Source of the DNA: Laceyella tengchongensis
GTDB taxonomy: Bacteria; Bacillota; Bacilli; Thermoactinomycetales; Thermoactinomycetaceae
Direction of reading: 5' to 3'
Assembly: GCF_900182735.1 (NCBI RefSeq)
Contig: NZ_FXTU01000008.1
Location: 1 to 64,000 of the forward strand
Length of the DNA stretch: 64,000 bases
In this document: piece after piece, positions 1-8,307 of the stretch
Position numbering within the stretch: the stretch's first letter is position 1
How the letters are laid out: the number at the start of each line of letters is the position of its first letter
The notes under the pieces: model-generated
What the model was told of the DNA's origin: nothing
Database searches by the model: none
Seen by the model: the letters and a program-made list of their open reading frames with translations, nothing else
Translations under genes and position numbers: made by a program

Positions 1-1
1 T

Positions 2-121
2 CGATACGCACGCTACAGGGGGCTTGCAAAAATTCAAGAGCAATGCCTCCTAACTGCTGTGGCTCAAAACATAAAAAAGTTGGCTATGCTGCTTTCGAGA
101 GCAGGTAAGGGAGGTGGTTTT
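2..121 (+). mobile_element. C-terminal remnant of an IS1182-like (DDE) transposase
   Basis: The frame entering from the left edge reads RYARYRGLAKIQEQ, then LLTAVAQNIKKLAMLLS. This matches the conserved tail of IS1182-type DDE transposases as I remember it, where a YRGL-x-K-x-Q block is followed by an LLTA-x-x-x-N-x-K-K-L helix. After about base 120 the frame continues without a stop to base 358, but that part shows no resemblance and runs through two terminator hairpins. The transposase has therefore probably lost its own stop, or its true end lies near base 120. Most of the element lies outside the window, and no terminal inverted repeat could be identified. Confidence 0.6.
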
Positions 122-177
122 AAGTTTATATGGGTTGATATTCATCCATTAATTGTTTATATCCCTTTTATATACAA

Positions 178-213
178 AAACCCTGCGATCAACAAAGTTG
201 ATTCGCAGGGTTT
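178..213 (-). terminator. Rho-independent terminator downstream of the deacetylase gene
   Basis: AAACCCTGCG and ATCAAC pair with GTTGAT and CGCAGGGTTT around a 3-nt loop, with one bulge. On the minus strand the hairpin is followed by TTTTTG, so it should stop transcripts of the minus-strand corA/deacetylase pair. Confidence 0.7.
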
Positions 214-226
214 GTCAACATTCTCA

Positions 227-255
227 GGCATGGATCAAAAGATCCATGCCTTTTT
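227..255 (+). terminator. Rho-independent terminator facing right
   Basis: A perfect 10-bp stem (GGCATGGATC, loop AAAA, GATCCATGCC) is followed by TTTTT on the plus strand. It would end transcription entering from the transposase remnant. It abuts the stop codon of the minus-strand deacetylase gene. Confidence 0.75.
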
Positions 256-1133
256 CATTTCAACACATCTTCCAGCTTCACAAAGCGGTATCCTTGTTTC
301 CGCAGCAGAGGGATCGCCTGTTTCAACCCTTCGGCGGTGTCCCCTTGCGGCTGATTGAAATGGAGGATGACGATGGAGCCGGGCTTAGCTGTAAGTAAAG
401 CTTGTTTTACTTGGCGGGCAGAGAAGGTGGCACCCGCGTCGCCGATTACATCGAAGTTGACGGGGCGTTCCCCCGTTTCATGGATGATTTTGACCGCCAC
501 ATCATCATAATAGGCGGTACCCGAACGGAAAAACTTTGGCTTCTTTCCGGTCAACTCCATGATTTTGCGGTCATTGCCCAGCACTTCTTCCAACGCTTCA
601 TTCACGTTTGCCGTGCCGCGGATGCCGTAGACGGCGCGCCCATTGACGGAAAGGGGGCGGTGAACCGTGCCGTGGTTTTCGATTTCAAACAGCGGCTGCC
701 GTGCCAAGTGCAAGAAAATCTGTTCATTGCGTTCAATCCAGCGGCTGTTGATAAAGAGCGTGGCCGGAATCTGCTCGCGCTCCAAGTATTGGATCAGCGG
801 TGCGTCATAGCCACTACCGTGCTGTCCGCCACAGGCGTCGAAAGTCAGGGCGATCAGTTTTTCCTGGGTCGGTAGACGATCGATGACGCCGGGAAGGTGC
901 TCTCCCCATTTGCGGGGCTTTTGGCCTTCAAATTTGGTTTGCACCCGTTGTTTGATCTCCTCTACTGAAGGCAATGCGGCTGTGTTGGTCGATGGCTTTG
1001 CGGTTGGCGCGGCAGGCGATTGGGTAGTGGGGCGTGCTTGGGGATGATCGGTAGTGACCTGGGTCCCGGAGCACGCGGTTGTTGCCAGACATAAGGAAAT
1101 GATTGCGGTCAGTGATTTGATTGACGATTGCAT
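255..1133 (-). CDS. Polysaccharide deacetylase (NodB domain), exported
   Basis: A carbohydrate esterase 4 family protein of about 292 aa, expected to deacetylate cell-wall or spore-coat polysaccharide outside the cell. NodB motifs are visible in order: TFDA (metal Asp) near residue 100, HGTVHRP (the H-x3-H metal site) near 155, an RSGTAYYDD block near 205, and ILHFNQP near 260. The N-terminus has a hydrophobic segment ending CLATTAC, which could be a lipoprotein signal, although its lipobox lacks the usual Leu at -3. A Thr/Pro/Ala-rich linker follows. The start chosen is the ATG at 1133, which has AAAGGAG 10 nt upstream; a longer reading would run back into corA. It lies 7 nt after the corA stop, so the two genes are probably cotranscribed. 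The substrate cannot be told from sequence. Confidence 0.88.
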   Translation of the reverse strand: MQSSIKSLTAIISLCLATTACSGTQVTTDHPQARPTTQSPAAPTAKPSTNTAALPSVEEIKQRVQTKFEGQKPRKWGEHLPGVIDRLPTQEKLIALTFDACGGQHGSGYDAPLIQYLEREQIPATLFINSRWIERNEQIFLHLARQPLFEIENHGTVHRPLSVNGRAVYGIRGTANVNEALEEVLGNDRKIMELTGKKPKFFRSGTAYYDDVAVKIIHETGERPVNFDVIGDAGATFSARQVKQALLTAKPGSIVILHFNQPQGDTAEGLKQAIPLLRKQGYRFVKLEDVLK

Positions 1134-1140
1134 GGGCTGA

Positions 1141-2100
1141 CTACTCCTTTTCAAACCAGCCTTTCTTGCGGAACCACATATACATGGCGACGCCGATGAA
1201 ACCCATCAGGCCTAGCACGAAGAAATAACCGTAACGCCATTTCAATTCTGGCATATGCTCGAAGTTCATGCCGTAGATGCCAGCGATAAACGTCAGCGGC
1301 ATGAAGATCACCGTGATGACGGTGAGGGTCATCATCACTGAATTCATCCGGTAGGAATTGAGCGAAAGATAATTGTCGCGGATGTCGGCTGTCATATCTC
1401 GGCTTGATTCCACCATCTGGCCAAGCCGTTCCAGATGGTCGTGGATGGATTTGTATTGGCGACGCTCTTCGATTGAAAGATGCAGGCGCTCTGAATTGAG
1501 GATGCGGTACAAAAGGTCGCGCATGGGCCAGATGGTGTGGCGCAATGCCAACAGTTCGCCGCGAATTTTGAACACTTCCTTCATCAAGGTGTGTAGCCTC
1601 GCATGCGGCCTACGCGTTTTCTCTTCCAATATGGTGAGCTGGTCTTCTAACCCTTGGACGATGGGAAAATAGTAATCGACGATTTTGTCGATGATTTTCA
1701 CCATGATGAAGGGAGTCCCTTTGGATTGGACCATGGCGTCGGTTTTGACCCGTTCCCAGACTTCGTCGATTTCCTCATGCGCTTGGTAGTGGAAGGTAAC
1801 GATGTAGCGGGGACTGGCAAACAGGTCAATCTCTTCCGGCTTCCACGTTTTGTTGTTCAAGACTTGCAACACATAAAAGGTATAGGTGTCGTAGTAATCG
1901 AACTTGGGGCGTTGCAGATAATGGAGGCAATCTTTGATCGCCAACGAATCAAAGCCCAACTTTTCCAAGTAAGTAGCTTCCTGCATGGTTGGGGCGTGGA
2001 AGTCAATCCAATACCAAGCGGGATCAAGGGCCTGCACTTCCTCGATCGGCAGGTTTTCAATTATGCGGCCATCTTGGGTGTATGCCAATGTGCGGATCAT
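1141..2100 (-). CDS. corA: CorA family magnesium/divalent cation transporter
   Basis: A pentameric inner-membrane channel for Mg2+ (some relatives move Co2+ or Zn2+). The 319-residue product has the typical layout: a large N-terminal cytoplasmic alpha/beta domain, a long stalk helix, and two C-terminal membrane helices. The signature GMN triplet is seen as IYGMNFEHMPEL at the end of the first membrane helix. A second helix and a short basic tail (FRKKGWFEKE) follow. The start at 2100 was chosen because AGGGGGGA lies 7-8 nt upstream; an in-frame ATG 15 codons earlier has no clear ribosome site. It is the first gene of a two-gene minus-strand unit with the deacetylase. Confidence 0.92.
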   Translation of the reverse strand: MIRTLAYTQDGRIIENLPIEEVQALDPAWYWIDFHAPTMQEATYLEKLGFDSLAIKDCLHYLQRPKFDYYDTYTFYVLQVLNNKTWKPEEIDLFASPRYIVTFHYQAHEEIDEVWERVKTDAMVQSKGTPFIMVKIIDKIVDYYFPIVQGLEDQLTILEEKTRRPHARLHTLMKEVFKIRGELLALRHTIWPMRDLLYRILNSERLHLSIEERRQYKSIHDHLERLGQMVESSRDMTADIRDNYLSLNSYRMNSVMMTLTVITVIFMPLTFIAGIYGMNFEHMPELKWRYGYFFVLGLMGFIGVAMYMWFRKKGWFEKE

Positions 2101-2504
2101 GCGAGTCCCCCCTGTCGGGTGTGGGTGGTTTCTAACGAGATGCAAGATTTAAATGATAACCGTTGTTTATCGGTTTCCTGCAATGAAATGAGGCTGGATA
2201 CGAGTTATATGATTTACCAAAGAAATAGAACGTATAGCTAATGATAATATTCAGCGACGCATAACGGAAAGGATGGCAGGGAAGTTTCGTCAGATTGACA
2301 TAAAAATTGTTGCTATCGTGACCGTCATCCTCTTGCCGTAGTTGAATCATCCAGTGCATGGGGGACGTCGTGATCCCGGATGCAGGAGGCGCTTCCGGCA
2401 GCGATGTGGGCTAGGGCGTGTCAATATCGTTTGCAACTACGCCTCTGCATAAACAAGCGTTTACTTATACAAGTTTTTTTCCATCATGAATTTTTTTGTT
2501 TTGG
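2101..2504. other. Intergenic region with no recognised gene
   Basis: This gap lies between the divergent corA and argG genes. A short open frame at 2380-2586 on the plus strand has neither a family resemblance nor a convincing ribosome site. I see no T-box elements. Confidence 0.5.
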
Positions 2505-2535
2505 CGGCTCCGCCTTGTATGGAGCCGTTTTTTTA
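2505..2535 (+). terminator. Rho-independent terminator upstream of the argG promoter
   Basis: CGGCTCC and GGAGCCG form a 7-bp stem around a 9-nt loop, followed by eight T. It lies upstream of the argG promoter, so it insulates argGH or ends a short transcript from the preceding gap. No coding region ends here, so a leader or small RNA ending at this hairpin is possible. Confidence 0.7.
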
Positions 2536-2568
2536 TTTCGGCCAATGTTTACCATCGGGAGGCATGGG

Positions 2569-2596
2569 TGGACTTTTTACGCATGATATGTATAAT
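2569..2596 (+). promoter_or_regulatory. Sigma-A promoter of argGH
   Basis: TGGACT (-35) and a perfect TATAAT (-10) are separated by 16 bp. The -10 box ends about 40 bp before the argG start codon. Confidence 0.65.
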
Positions 2597-2624
2597 AATT
2601 CATGATGATGAATTTTTATAAAAG
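2597..2624 (+). promoter_or_regulatory. Candidate ArgR/AhrC operator
   Basis: An 18-bp perfect palindrome, AATTCAT-GATG-ATGAATT, lies immediately downstream of the -10 box. Overlapping it, GATGAATTTTTATAAAAG matches about 11 of 18 positions of the Bacillus ARG-box (CATGAATAAAAATTCAAG). Placement between promoter and ribosome site fits arginine repression. The repressor is not in this window. Confidence 0.45.
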
Positions 2625-2636
2625 GAGAGGGCGCGA

Positions 2637-3902
2637 ATGAAACCTAAAGTGGTATTGGCCTATTCAGGCGGTTTAGATACATCGGTGGCTATCAAATGGC
2701 TTGGGGAAACGTACGGATATGATGTGATCACGGTGGCGCTCGATGTTGGGGAGGGCAAGGATTTGGCGTTTGTCCAGGAAAAGGCGCTCAAGGTCGGAGC
2801 CGTCGAGTCCATCGTGTTGGATGTGCGGGAAGAGTTTGCCGAGCGTTTCTTGAAGCCGGCCTTAAAAGCCAACGCGATGTACGAGGGAAAATACCCGCTG
2901 GCAACGGCGCTGTCCCGTCCCTTGATCGCGGAGAAGCTGGTGGAAGTGGCAGAAGCGCGTGGCGCCGTCGCTGTTGCGCATGGTTGTACCGGCAAAGGGA
3001 ACGACCAAGTCCGCTTCGATGTAGCCGTGGCCGCGTTGAATCCCAATTTGCAGGTGATCGCGCCCGTGCGGGAGTGGGGCATGTCCCGCGACGAGGAAAT
3101 CGCGTACGCCGAGCGCCACAACATTCCCGTGTCGGCCAACTTAGACAATCCATTTAGCGTTGACCAGAACCTATGGGGACGTAGCTGTGAATGCGGAGTG
3201 TTGGAAGATCCGTGGAACGCGCCTCCAGAAGCGGCATTTGAGTGGACGAAGGCGCTCGCCGATACGCCAGATGAACCTGCTGTGATCGAACTCACCTTCG
3301 AAAAAGGGGTGCCGACTGAGCTGGACGGCGTGGCGATGCCTTTCTATGAGATGATTGCCCGGTTAAACCAGTTGGCCGGCGCGCATGGGGTGGGACGGAT
3401 TGACCATGTGGAAAACCGCTTGGTGGGAATCAAGTCCCGTGAAGTGTATGAATGCCCAGCTACGATCACCTTGCTGACCGCCCACAAGGAGTTGGAATTC
3501 CTCACCCACACCCGGGATATCACCCGCTTCAAGCCGATCGTGGAGCAAAAATGGTCTGAACTGATATATGACGGGCTGTGGTTTTCACCGCTCAAGCAGG
3601 CGCTTGATGCGTTCATCGAAGAGACGCAACAGCATGTCAGCGGAAAAGTGCGCCTTGCGCTGTTTAAGGGTCAGGTGACCGTTCTGGGACGCACCAGCCC
3701 CAGCTCGCTGTATGATGAGAAGCTGGCGACTTACTCCAAGGATGATCTGTTTGACCATACAGCTGCCGTGGGCTTCATCAAGCTGTGGGGCTTGCCAACG
3801 AATATTTATGCAAGCGTGCATAGAGGGGAGGGCACTCATGGGCAGCAAATTGTGGAGCGGAAGATTCACCAAGTCGACGCATCGGTGGGTGGAGGAATTT
3901 AA
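2637..3902 (+). CDS. argG: Argininosuccinate synthase
   Basis: Joins citrulline and aspartate using ATP, the penultimate step of arginine synthesis, in the cytoplasm. The N-terminus carries the P-loop AYSGGLDTSV (residues 8-17) of the N-type ATP pyrophosphatase fold. The HGCTGKGNDQVRFD and SVDQNLWGRSCE blocks that bind substrates follow. At 421 residues it is longer than the roughly 400 of Bacillus homologues. The extra residues after KLWGLPTNIYASV come from reading past the usual end into argH, giving a 65-nt overlap. The ATG is preceded by AAAGGAGAGG. It is the first gene of the argGH unit. Confidence 0.96.
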   Translation: MKPKVVLAYSGGLDTSVAIKWLGETYGYDVITVALDVGEGKDLAFVQEKALKVGAVESIVLDVREEFAERFLKPALKANAMYEGKYPLATALSRPLIAEKLVEVAEARGAVAVAHGCTGKGNDQVRFDVAVAALNPNLQVIAPVREWGMSRDEEIAYAERHNIPVSANLDNPFSVDQNLWGRSCECGVLEDPWNAPPEAAFEWTKALADTPDEPAVIELTFEKGVPTELDGVAMPFYEMIARLNQLAGAHGVGRIDHVENRLVGIKSREVYECPATITLLTAHKELEFLTHTRDITRFKPIVEQKWSELIYDGLWFSPLKQALDAFIEETQQHVSGKVRLALFKGQVTVLGRTSPSSLYDEKLATYSKDDLFDHTAAVGFIKLWGLPTNIYASVHRGEGTHGQQIVERKIHQVDASVGGGI

Positions 3903-5268
3903 CGCCTCCATCGCTTTCGATCAAGTGTTGGCGGAAGTCGACATTCAAGGAAGCTTGGCTCATGTGGCGATGTTGGGGAAATGCGGAATTTTGTCCTCCG
4001 ATGAAGTGGCTCAGATCGAGCAGGGGTTGGAGCAGATCTTGGCAAAAGTGCGGGAAGGCCGTTGTGTATTCACCATCGAGCATGAAGACATTCACATGAA
4101 CATCGAAAAAATGCTGACGGACGAGATTGGGCCGGTGGGCGGGAAGCTGCACACGGGACGGAGCCGCAATGACCAGGTTGCGTTGGATATGCATCTGTAC
4201 ATTCGCATGCAGACAGTGGAATTGGTCCGCTTAATCCATGAGCTCCACGGTGTGCTACTCAAGCAGGCATCGCAACAAATCGACGTCATCCTGCCGGGCT
4301 ACACACACTTGCAACGGGCGCAACCGGTGCGGCTCAGCCACCATCTCCTCGCTTACGCCTCCATGTTTGAACGGGATATGGAGCGACTGATAGACAGCTA
4401 CAAGCGTGTCAATCTCTGTCCATTAGGGGCAGGGGCCATCGCGGGCACCACGTTCCCCATCGACCGTGAATGGGTTGCTGAGCGGCTGGGCTTTGATGGT
4501 ATCTACGATAACAGCATGGATGCGGTGAGTGACCGCGACTATTTGCTTGAATTTCTCTCGATTGCGTCGATTATCATGGTACATTTGTCGCGGCTTGCTG
4601 AAGAATTGATCTTGTGGAGTAGCGACGAATTTAATTTTGTGGAATTGGATGACGCGTTTTGCACCGGCAGTAGCATGATGCCGCAGAAGAAGAATCCCGA
4701 TATTCCAGAGCTGATCCGCGGGAAGTCCGGCCGGGTGTTTGGCCACCTGATAGGTCTGTTGACCACGCTTAAAGCTTTGCCGCTCACTTACAACAAAGAT
4801 TTGCAGGAAGACAAGGAAGGCGTGTTCGACACGATCACCACCCTGACCGGTTGTCTCAAACTGATGGCACCGATATTGGAAACGATGAAAGTCAACGCCC
4901 AGCGGATGCGGCAAAGCGCTGAGCAAGGGTTCGCCAATGCTACGGATCTGGCCGATTACCTGGTGGAGCGGGGATTGCCCTTTCGGCAGGCGCATGAAGT
5001 GGTCGGCCGGATGGTCTTGCATTGCATTCGCGAAGGGAAAGGGCTTGCTGACTGCACCTTGTCCGAGTGCCAAGCATTCTCGCCGCTGATCGGAGAGGAT
5101 GTGTATGCGCGACTGGGGTGCGAGCAAGTGGTGGAAGCCCGTCGGAGCGCTGGGGGCACGGCGAAAGAGCAAGTGTTGTCCACCCTAAGCCAAAAGAAGG
5201 AAAAGTATGACAAAATTAACCAATGGATTAGCGGTGTTTGGAAATTTACAGCGTCAAAAACCCCATGA
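3838..5268 (+). CDS. argH: Argininosuccinate lyase
   Basis: Splits argininosuccinate into arginine and fumarate as a homotetramer of the fumarase/aspartase superfamily. The start at MGSKLWSGRF matches the family N-terminus and has GAGGGGAGG upstream. The conserved TGRSRNDQVALD block is near residue 110. The signature GSSMMPQKKNPD, with the catalytic serine loop, is near residue 280. The product is 476 aa, slightly over the usual 460. Its first 65 nt overlap the argG 3' end in another frame, so translation is likely coupled. A terminator overlaps its stop codon. Confidence 0.96.
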   Translation: MGSKLWSGRFTKSTHRWVEEFNASIAFDQVLAEVDIQGSLAHVAMLGKCGILSSDEVAQIEQGLEQILAKVREGRCVFTIEHEDIHMNIEKMLTDEIGPVGGKLHTGRSRNDQVALDMHLYIRMQTVELVRLIHELHGVLLKQASQQIDVILPGYTHLQRAQPVRLSHHLLAYASMFERDMERLIDSYKRVNLCPLGAGAIAGTTFPIDREWVAERLGFDGIYDNSMDAVSDRDYLLEFLSIASIIMVHLSRLAEELILWSSDEFNFVELDDAFCTGSSMMPQKKNPDIPELIRGKSGRVFGHLIGLLTTLKALPLTYNKDLQEDKEGVFDTITTLTGCLKLMAPILETMKVNAQRMRQSAEQGFANATDLADYLVERGLPFRQAHEVVGRMVLHCIREGKGLADCTLSECQAFSPLIGEDVYARLGCEQVVEARRSAGGTAKEQVLSTLSQKKEKYDKINQWISGVWKFTASKTP

Positions 5269-5288
5269 CACAGGTTCTGGGGTTTTTT
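5256..5288 (+). terminator. Rho-independent terminator overlapping the argH stop codon
   Basis: AAAAACCCCA pairs with TGGGGTTTTTT around a 12-nt loop. The argH TGA (5266-5268) lies inside the loop. Confidence 0.8.
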
Positions 5289-5349
5289 GGCTTTTTGAAT
5301 AAAATTTGATTTTGAAAAATATTAACCTGGCTTGCTGAAAAGATGATGT

Positions 5350-5355
5350 TATAAT
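5350..5355 (+). promoter_or_regulatory. Possible -10 box upstream of ftsE
   Basis: A perfect TATAAT lies in the AT-rich 240-bp gap between argH and ftsE. The -35 region 16 bp upstream (TGGCTT) is poor, so the assignment is tentative. The transcript would have a leader of roughly 150 nt before the GTG start of ftsE. Confidence 0.35.
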
Positions 5356-5511
5356 AAGTAAGAGTTTAGCTGGGGAAATAAGGCGATTTCTAGTTTTTTT
5401 GGATGCCCGATGAATGTATTCTCATTTTTTGATACTATTAAGCAATGCAGGAGTTTAATAGATTGAGAGACTAATAATAAGAGAAAAATATGTGTTCCTG
5501 GGGTGAGTTTC

Positions 5512-6198
5512 GTGATTGAAATGCATGATGTGTGGAAGGTTTATCCCAATGGCGTAGAAGCTCTCCGCGGCATCGATGTGCGCATCGACTACGGCGAGTT
5601 TGTCTATATTGTGGGGCCGAGTGGCGCGGGGAAGAGTAGCTTCATCAAACTAATGTACAGGGAAGAGAAGCCGACACATGGCGTCGTATTGATCAACGGC
5701 GTCAATGTCAAAAGGGTTCGCGACTGGAAGATTCCCCATGTCCGCCGCAAAATCGGCGTCGTCTTCCAAGACTTTAAGTTGTTGCCGCACATGACGGCAT
5801 TCGAGAATGTCGCGTTTGCGATGGAAGCGATTGAAATGCCACGCCGTAAGATCAAACCGCGCGTGGAGGAAGTGCTGGAGCTAGTAGGACTGTCCGACCG
5901 GATGCACGCTTTGCCGTCGCAATTGTCCGGCGGTGAGCAACAACGGGTGGCGATTGCCCGGGCGATTGTCAACAACCCCAGCTTCATCATCGCGGACGAG
6001 CCTACGGGTAACTTGGACCCGGAGAACTCCTGGGATATCATGTACCTGCTTGAAGAGATTAACCAACGCGGCACAACCATTGTGATGGCGACGCATAACA
6101 AAGAGATCGTGAACACGATGAGACAACGCGTCATCGCTATCGAGCAAGGGGTTATCGTGCGTGATGAGTTGGGAGGTGAATACGGTTATGAAGATTGA
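5512..6198 (+). CDS. ftsE: Cell-division ABC transporter ATPase FtsE
   Basis: The ATPase subunit of the FtsEX complex, which uses ATP to switch on peptidoglycan hydrolases across the membrane. Walker A GPSGAGKSS is near residue 36, the LSGGEQQRVAIARA signature near 135, and Walker B FIIADEPTGNLD near 160. I chose the GTG at 5512 (MIEMHDVWKVYPNG) because it matches the Bacillus N-terminus and has GGGGTGA about 5 nt upstream; a GTG three codons earlier is possible. The product is 228 aa. It overlaps ftsX by 11 nt. Four M23 hydrolases lie downstream, the kind of protein FtsEX activates. Confidence 0.96.
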   Translation: MIEMHDVWKVYPNGVEALRGIDVRIDYGEFVYIVGPSGAGKSSFIKLMYREEKPTHGVVLINGVNVKRVRDWKIPHVRRKIGVVFQDFKLLPHMTAFENVAFAMEAIEMPRRKIKPRVEEVLELVGLSDRMHALPSQLSGGEQQRVAIARAIVNNPSFIIADEPTGNLDPENSWDIMYLLEEINQRGTTIVMATHNKEIVNTMRQRVIAIEQGVIVRDELGGEYGYED

Positions 6199-7087
6199 GA
6201 CTTTATTTCGCCACATGCGGGAAGCTTACAGGGGCGTGAAACGGAACACCTGGATGAGCTTTGCCGCGATCAGCGCCGTGGCGGTGACGTTGTTCATCTT
6301 TGGTATCTTCTTGATTTTTGCTTTTAACGTGCGTTACATGGTGACAGAGTTGAACAAACAATTGGTGGTTCGCGCTTCTCTGGAAGAATCGATCACCAAT
6401 CAGGGGCAAGAAGAGCTGTTGAAGCAGGTTCAAGGGATCAGTGGTGTGAAAACGGCGAAGCTTGTGCCCAAAGAAGAGGGATTGAGACGGTTCAAGGCTG
6501 ACTGGGGTGACGATGATGCCGAGAAGCTATTTGAAGGCTTCGACAAGGACAACCCATTGCCGGACGTCATTGAAATTGAACCGCAAAATCCTGACAACAT
6601 TAAACAGATTGAAGAGAAGGTGAAAGGGCTCCGGGGGGTAGCAGAAACCACTTCCGGTGACCAAGTGACGGACAAGCTGGTCAGCCTGTCCAGTTTCACC
6701 CGTAACATTGTGTTGGTATTCGGTTTGGGTTTGGCGGTGTTGGCCGCATTCTTGATTTCAAACACAATTAAGCTGACGATCATCGCCCGGAAGCGTGAAA
6801 TCGAGATTCAGCGTTTGGTGGGCGCCAGCAACTGGTTCATCCGTTGGCCGTTCTTTATCGAAGGGGCGTTTATCGGGATCGTTGGCGCGATTGTACCTAC
6901 CGTGATCGTGTTGACCTTGTACCAAGTAGCTTATACCACCTTGGGCGCAGGGGAAGCCTCTTCCGTCTTGAAAATGATGCCGCTGTTGTCGCTGGGGACA
7001 TATGTGGCATTGAGCATCTTTGCGCTGGGCGCGGCGATTGGAACCACGGGAAGCTTGATCTCTGTTCGTCGTTTCTTGCGGGTCTGA
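6188..7087 (+). CDS. ftsX: Cell-division ABC transporter permease FtsX
   Basis: The membrane subunit of FtsEX, 299 aa. One N-terminal membrane helix is followed by an extracellular loop of roughly 100 residues (about 55-160), which in the family contacts the hydrolase coiled coil. Three C-terminal helices with the FtsX/MacB-type fold follow. The start at MKIETLFRHMREAYRG has GGGAGGTGA about 9 nt upstream and overlaps the ftsE end, so translation is coupled. With the following M23 genes it forms the operon core expected for a PcsB/CwlO-type activation system. Confidence 0.95.
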   Translation: MKIETLFRHMREAYRGVKRNTWMSFAAISAVAVTLFIFGIFLIFAFNVRYMVTELNKQLVVRASLEESITNQGQEELLKQVQGISGVKTAKLVPKEEGLRRFKADWGDDDAEKLFEGFDKDNPLPDVIEIEPQNPDNIKQIEEKVKGLRGVAETTSGDQVTDKLVSLSSFTRNIVLVFGLGLAVLAAFLISNTIKLTIIARKREIEIQRLVGASNWFIRWPFFIEGAFIGIVGAIVPTVIVLTLYQVAYTTLGAGEASSVLKMMPLLSLGTYVALSIFALGAAIGTTGSLISVRRFLRV

Positions 7088-7123
7088 CCGATAGTGGGAC
7101 GACCGGGCGTAAGGAGGAGAAAC

Positions 7124-8275
7124 GTGAAACGGAAAATCCTAGTCGGAACCTTGCTTGTGACACTCGTTTTTTCTTTAATGCCCCAGGGAATCGGTTTGGC
7201 GAATCCCACTTCCTCAAGCATTGAACAGCGTAGACAAGACATCAAGAAAAATGACAAGGAGATCCAGAAATTAGAGAAAAAGAAGCAGTTGGCCAAGCAA
7301 GACGAACAGGCGATTTTGGCTGAAATCGACGCGAAAGAGAAAGAACTTAACCGGCTGGAGCAGCAAGTGTATGAGACCGAAGAACGGATCAAAGAAAGCC
7401 AGCGACAGCTAGACGAGATTGAACAATTGATGAATCAGAAGCGGCAATCCTACCAAAATCGCCTACGTACCGTCTATTTGCAGGGGAACATGTTTTATCT
7501 GCAGATATTGTTGAAGTCCGCATCATTCGGCGATTTTCTGGAGCGGATCAATATGATCACGATGATCAACCGCTCAGATCGCCAATTGCTGGACAAGTAC
7601 AATCAAGAGCGGCGCAGACAGGCCCAAGTCCAAGCCGCATTGAATCGAGAGCATAAACGGCTGGAAGTGCAGAATCAAGAAGTCAAACGGTCGTATGATG
7701 AATTGCTAGCCCGAATGGATGAGCATAAGGAATTGATTGCATCGATCGATTCCAGCTTGCAAGAGTTGGAAGAGAAAAACCAAGCAGCCAAACGCGAGTT
7801 GAACCGTTTGGTGGCTGATGCCGAACGCCAGGCCAAAAAGCGTGAACAGCGACAATACGTGTCGGCCAACACGCACGCCAAAGATGGCCTGTTGTGGCCA
7901 GTTCGCGGGGGAGTCCTCACTTCTCCTTTTGGCCCGCGTTATCATCCTATTCGTCATACAACCCGCATGCATGAGGGCATTGACATCGGGGCCGCGATGG
8001 GTACCCCGATCATGGCTGCGGCACCTGGCGAGGTGATTGCGGCCCGCCCTTCCAACGGTTATGGATACATTGTGGTGATTTACCACGGCAACGGACTGTC
8101 CACGCTGTATGCGCACATGTACGCAAGCACTGTCAAAGTGCGAGTGGGCGATCAGGTGAAGCAAGGGCAAGAAATTGCGGCTGTGGGCAGCAATGGCTGG
8201 TCGACCGGCCCGCACTTGCATTTTGAAGTGCATGAGCATAGCAACCCTGTCGATCCAATGAAGTACTTCCGCTAA
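7124..8275 (+). CDS. Coiled-coil M23 (LytM) peptidoglycan endopeptidase, copy 1
   Basis: A secreted hydrolase of 383 aa. It has a signal peptide ending around GIGLA, a long charged coiled coil (about residues 30-245) with the PcsB-type SFGDFLERINMI element, and a C-terminal LytM domain. The zinc and catalytic residues are complete: MHEGIDIG (His, Asp), YAHMY (His) and GPHLHFEVH (His-x-His). The GTG at 7124 follows AAGGAGGAGAA; the upstream in-frame ATG lacks a site. It lies 36 nt after ftsX, the position of the FtsEX-activated hydrolase in many Firmicutes, so it is the prime candidate for the FtsEX partner. Confidence 0.9.
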   Translation: MKRKILVGTLLVTLVFSLMPQGIGLANPTSSSIEQRRQDIKKNDKEIQKLEKKKQLAKQDEQAILAEIDAKEKELNRLEQQVYETEERIKESQRQLDEIEQLMNQKRQSYQNRLRTVYLQGNMFYLQILLKSASFGDFLERINMITMINRSDRQLLDKYNQERRRQAQVQAALNREHKRLEVQNQEVKRSYDELLARMDEHKELIASIDSSLQELEEKNQAAKRELNRLVADAERQAKKREQRQYVSANTHAKDGLLWPVRGGVLTSPFGPRYHPIRHTTRMHEGIDIGAAMGTPIMAAAPGEVIAARPSNGYGYIVVIYHGNGLSTLYAHMYASTVKVRVGDQVKQGQEIAAVGSNGWSTGPHLHFEVHEHSNPVDPMKYFR

Positions 8276-8307
8276 AGGGAGAGCGACAAAGGAAGGGAGC
8301 ATCGGAC

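Noticed and set aside
2380..2586. 68-codon open frame in the corA-argG gap
   Set aside because: No convincing ribosome site or family resemblance, and a terminator hairpin lies within it.
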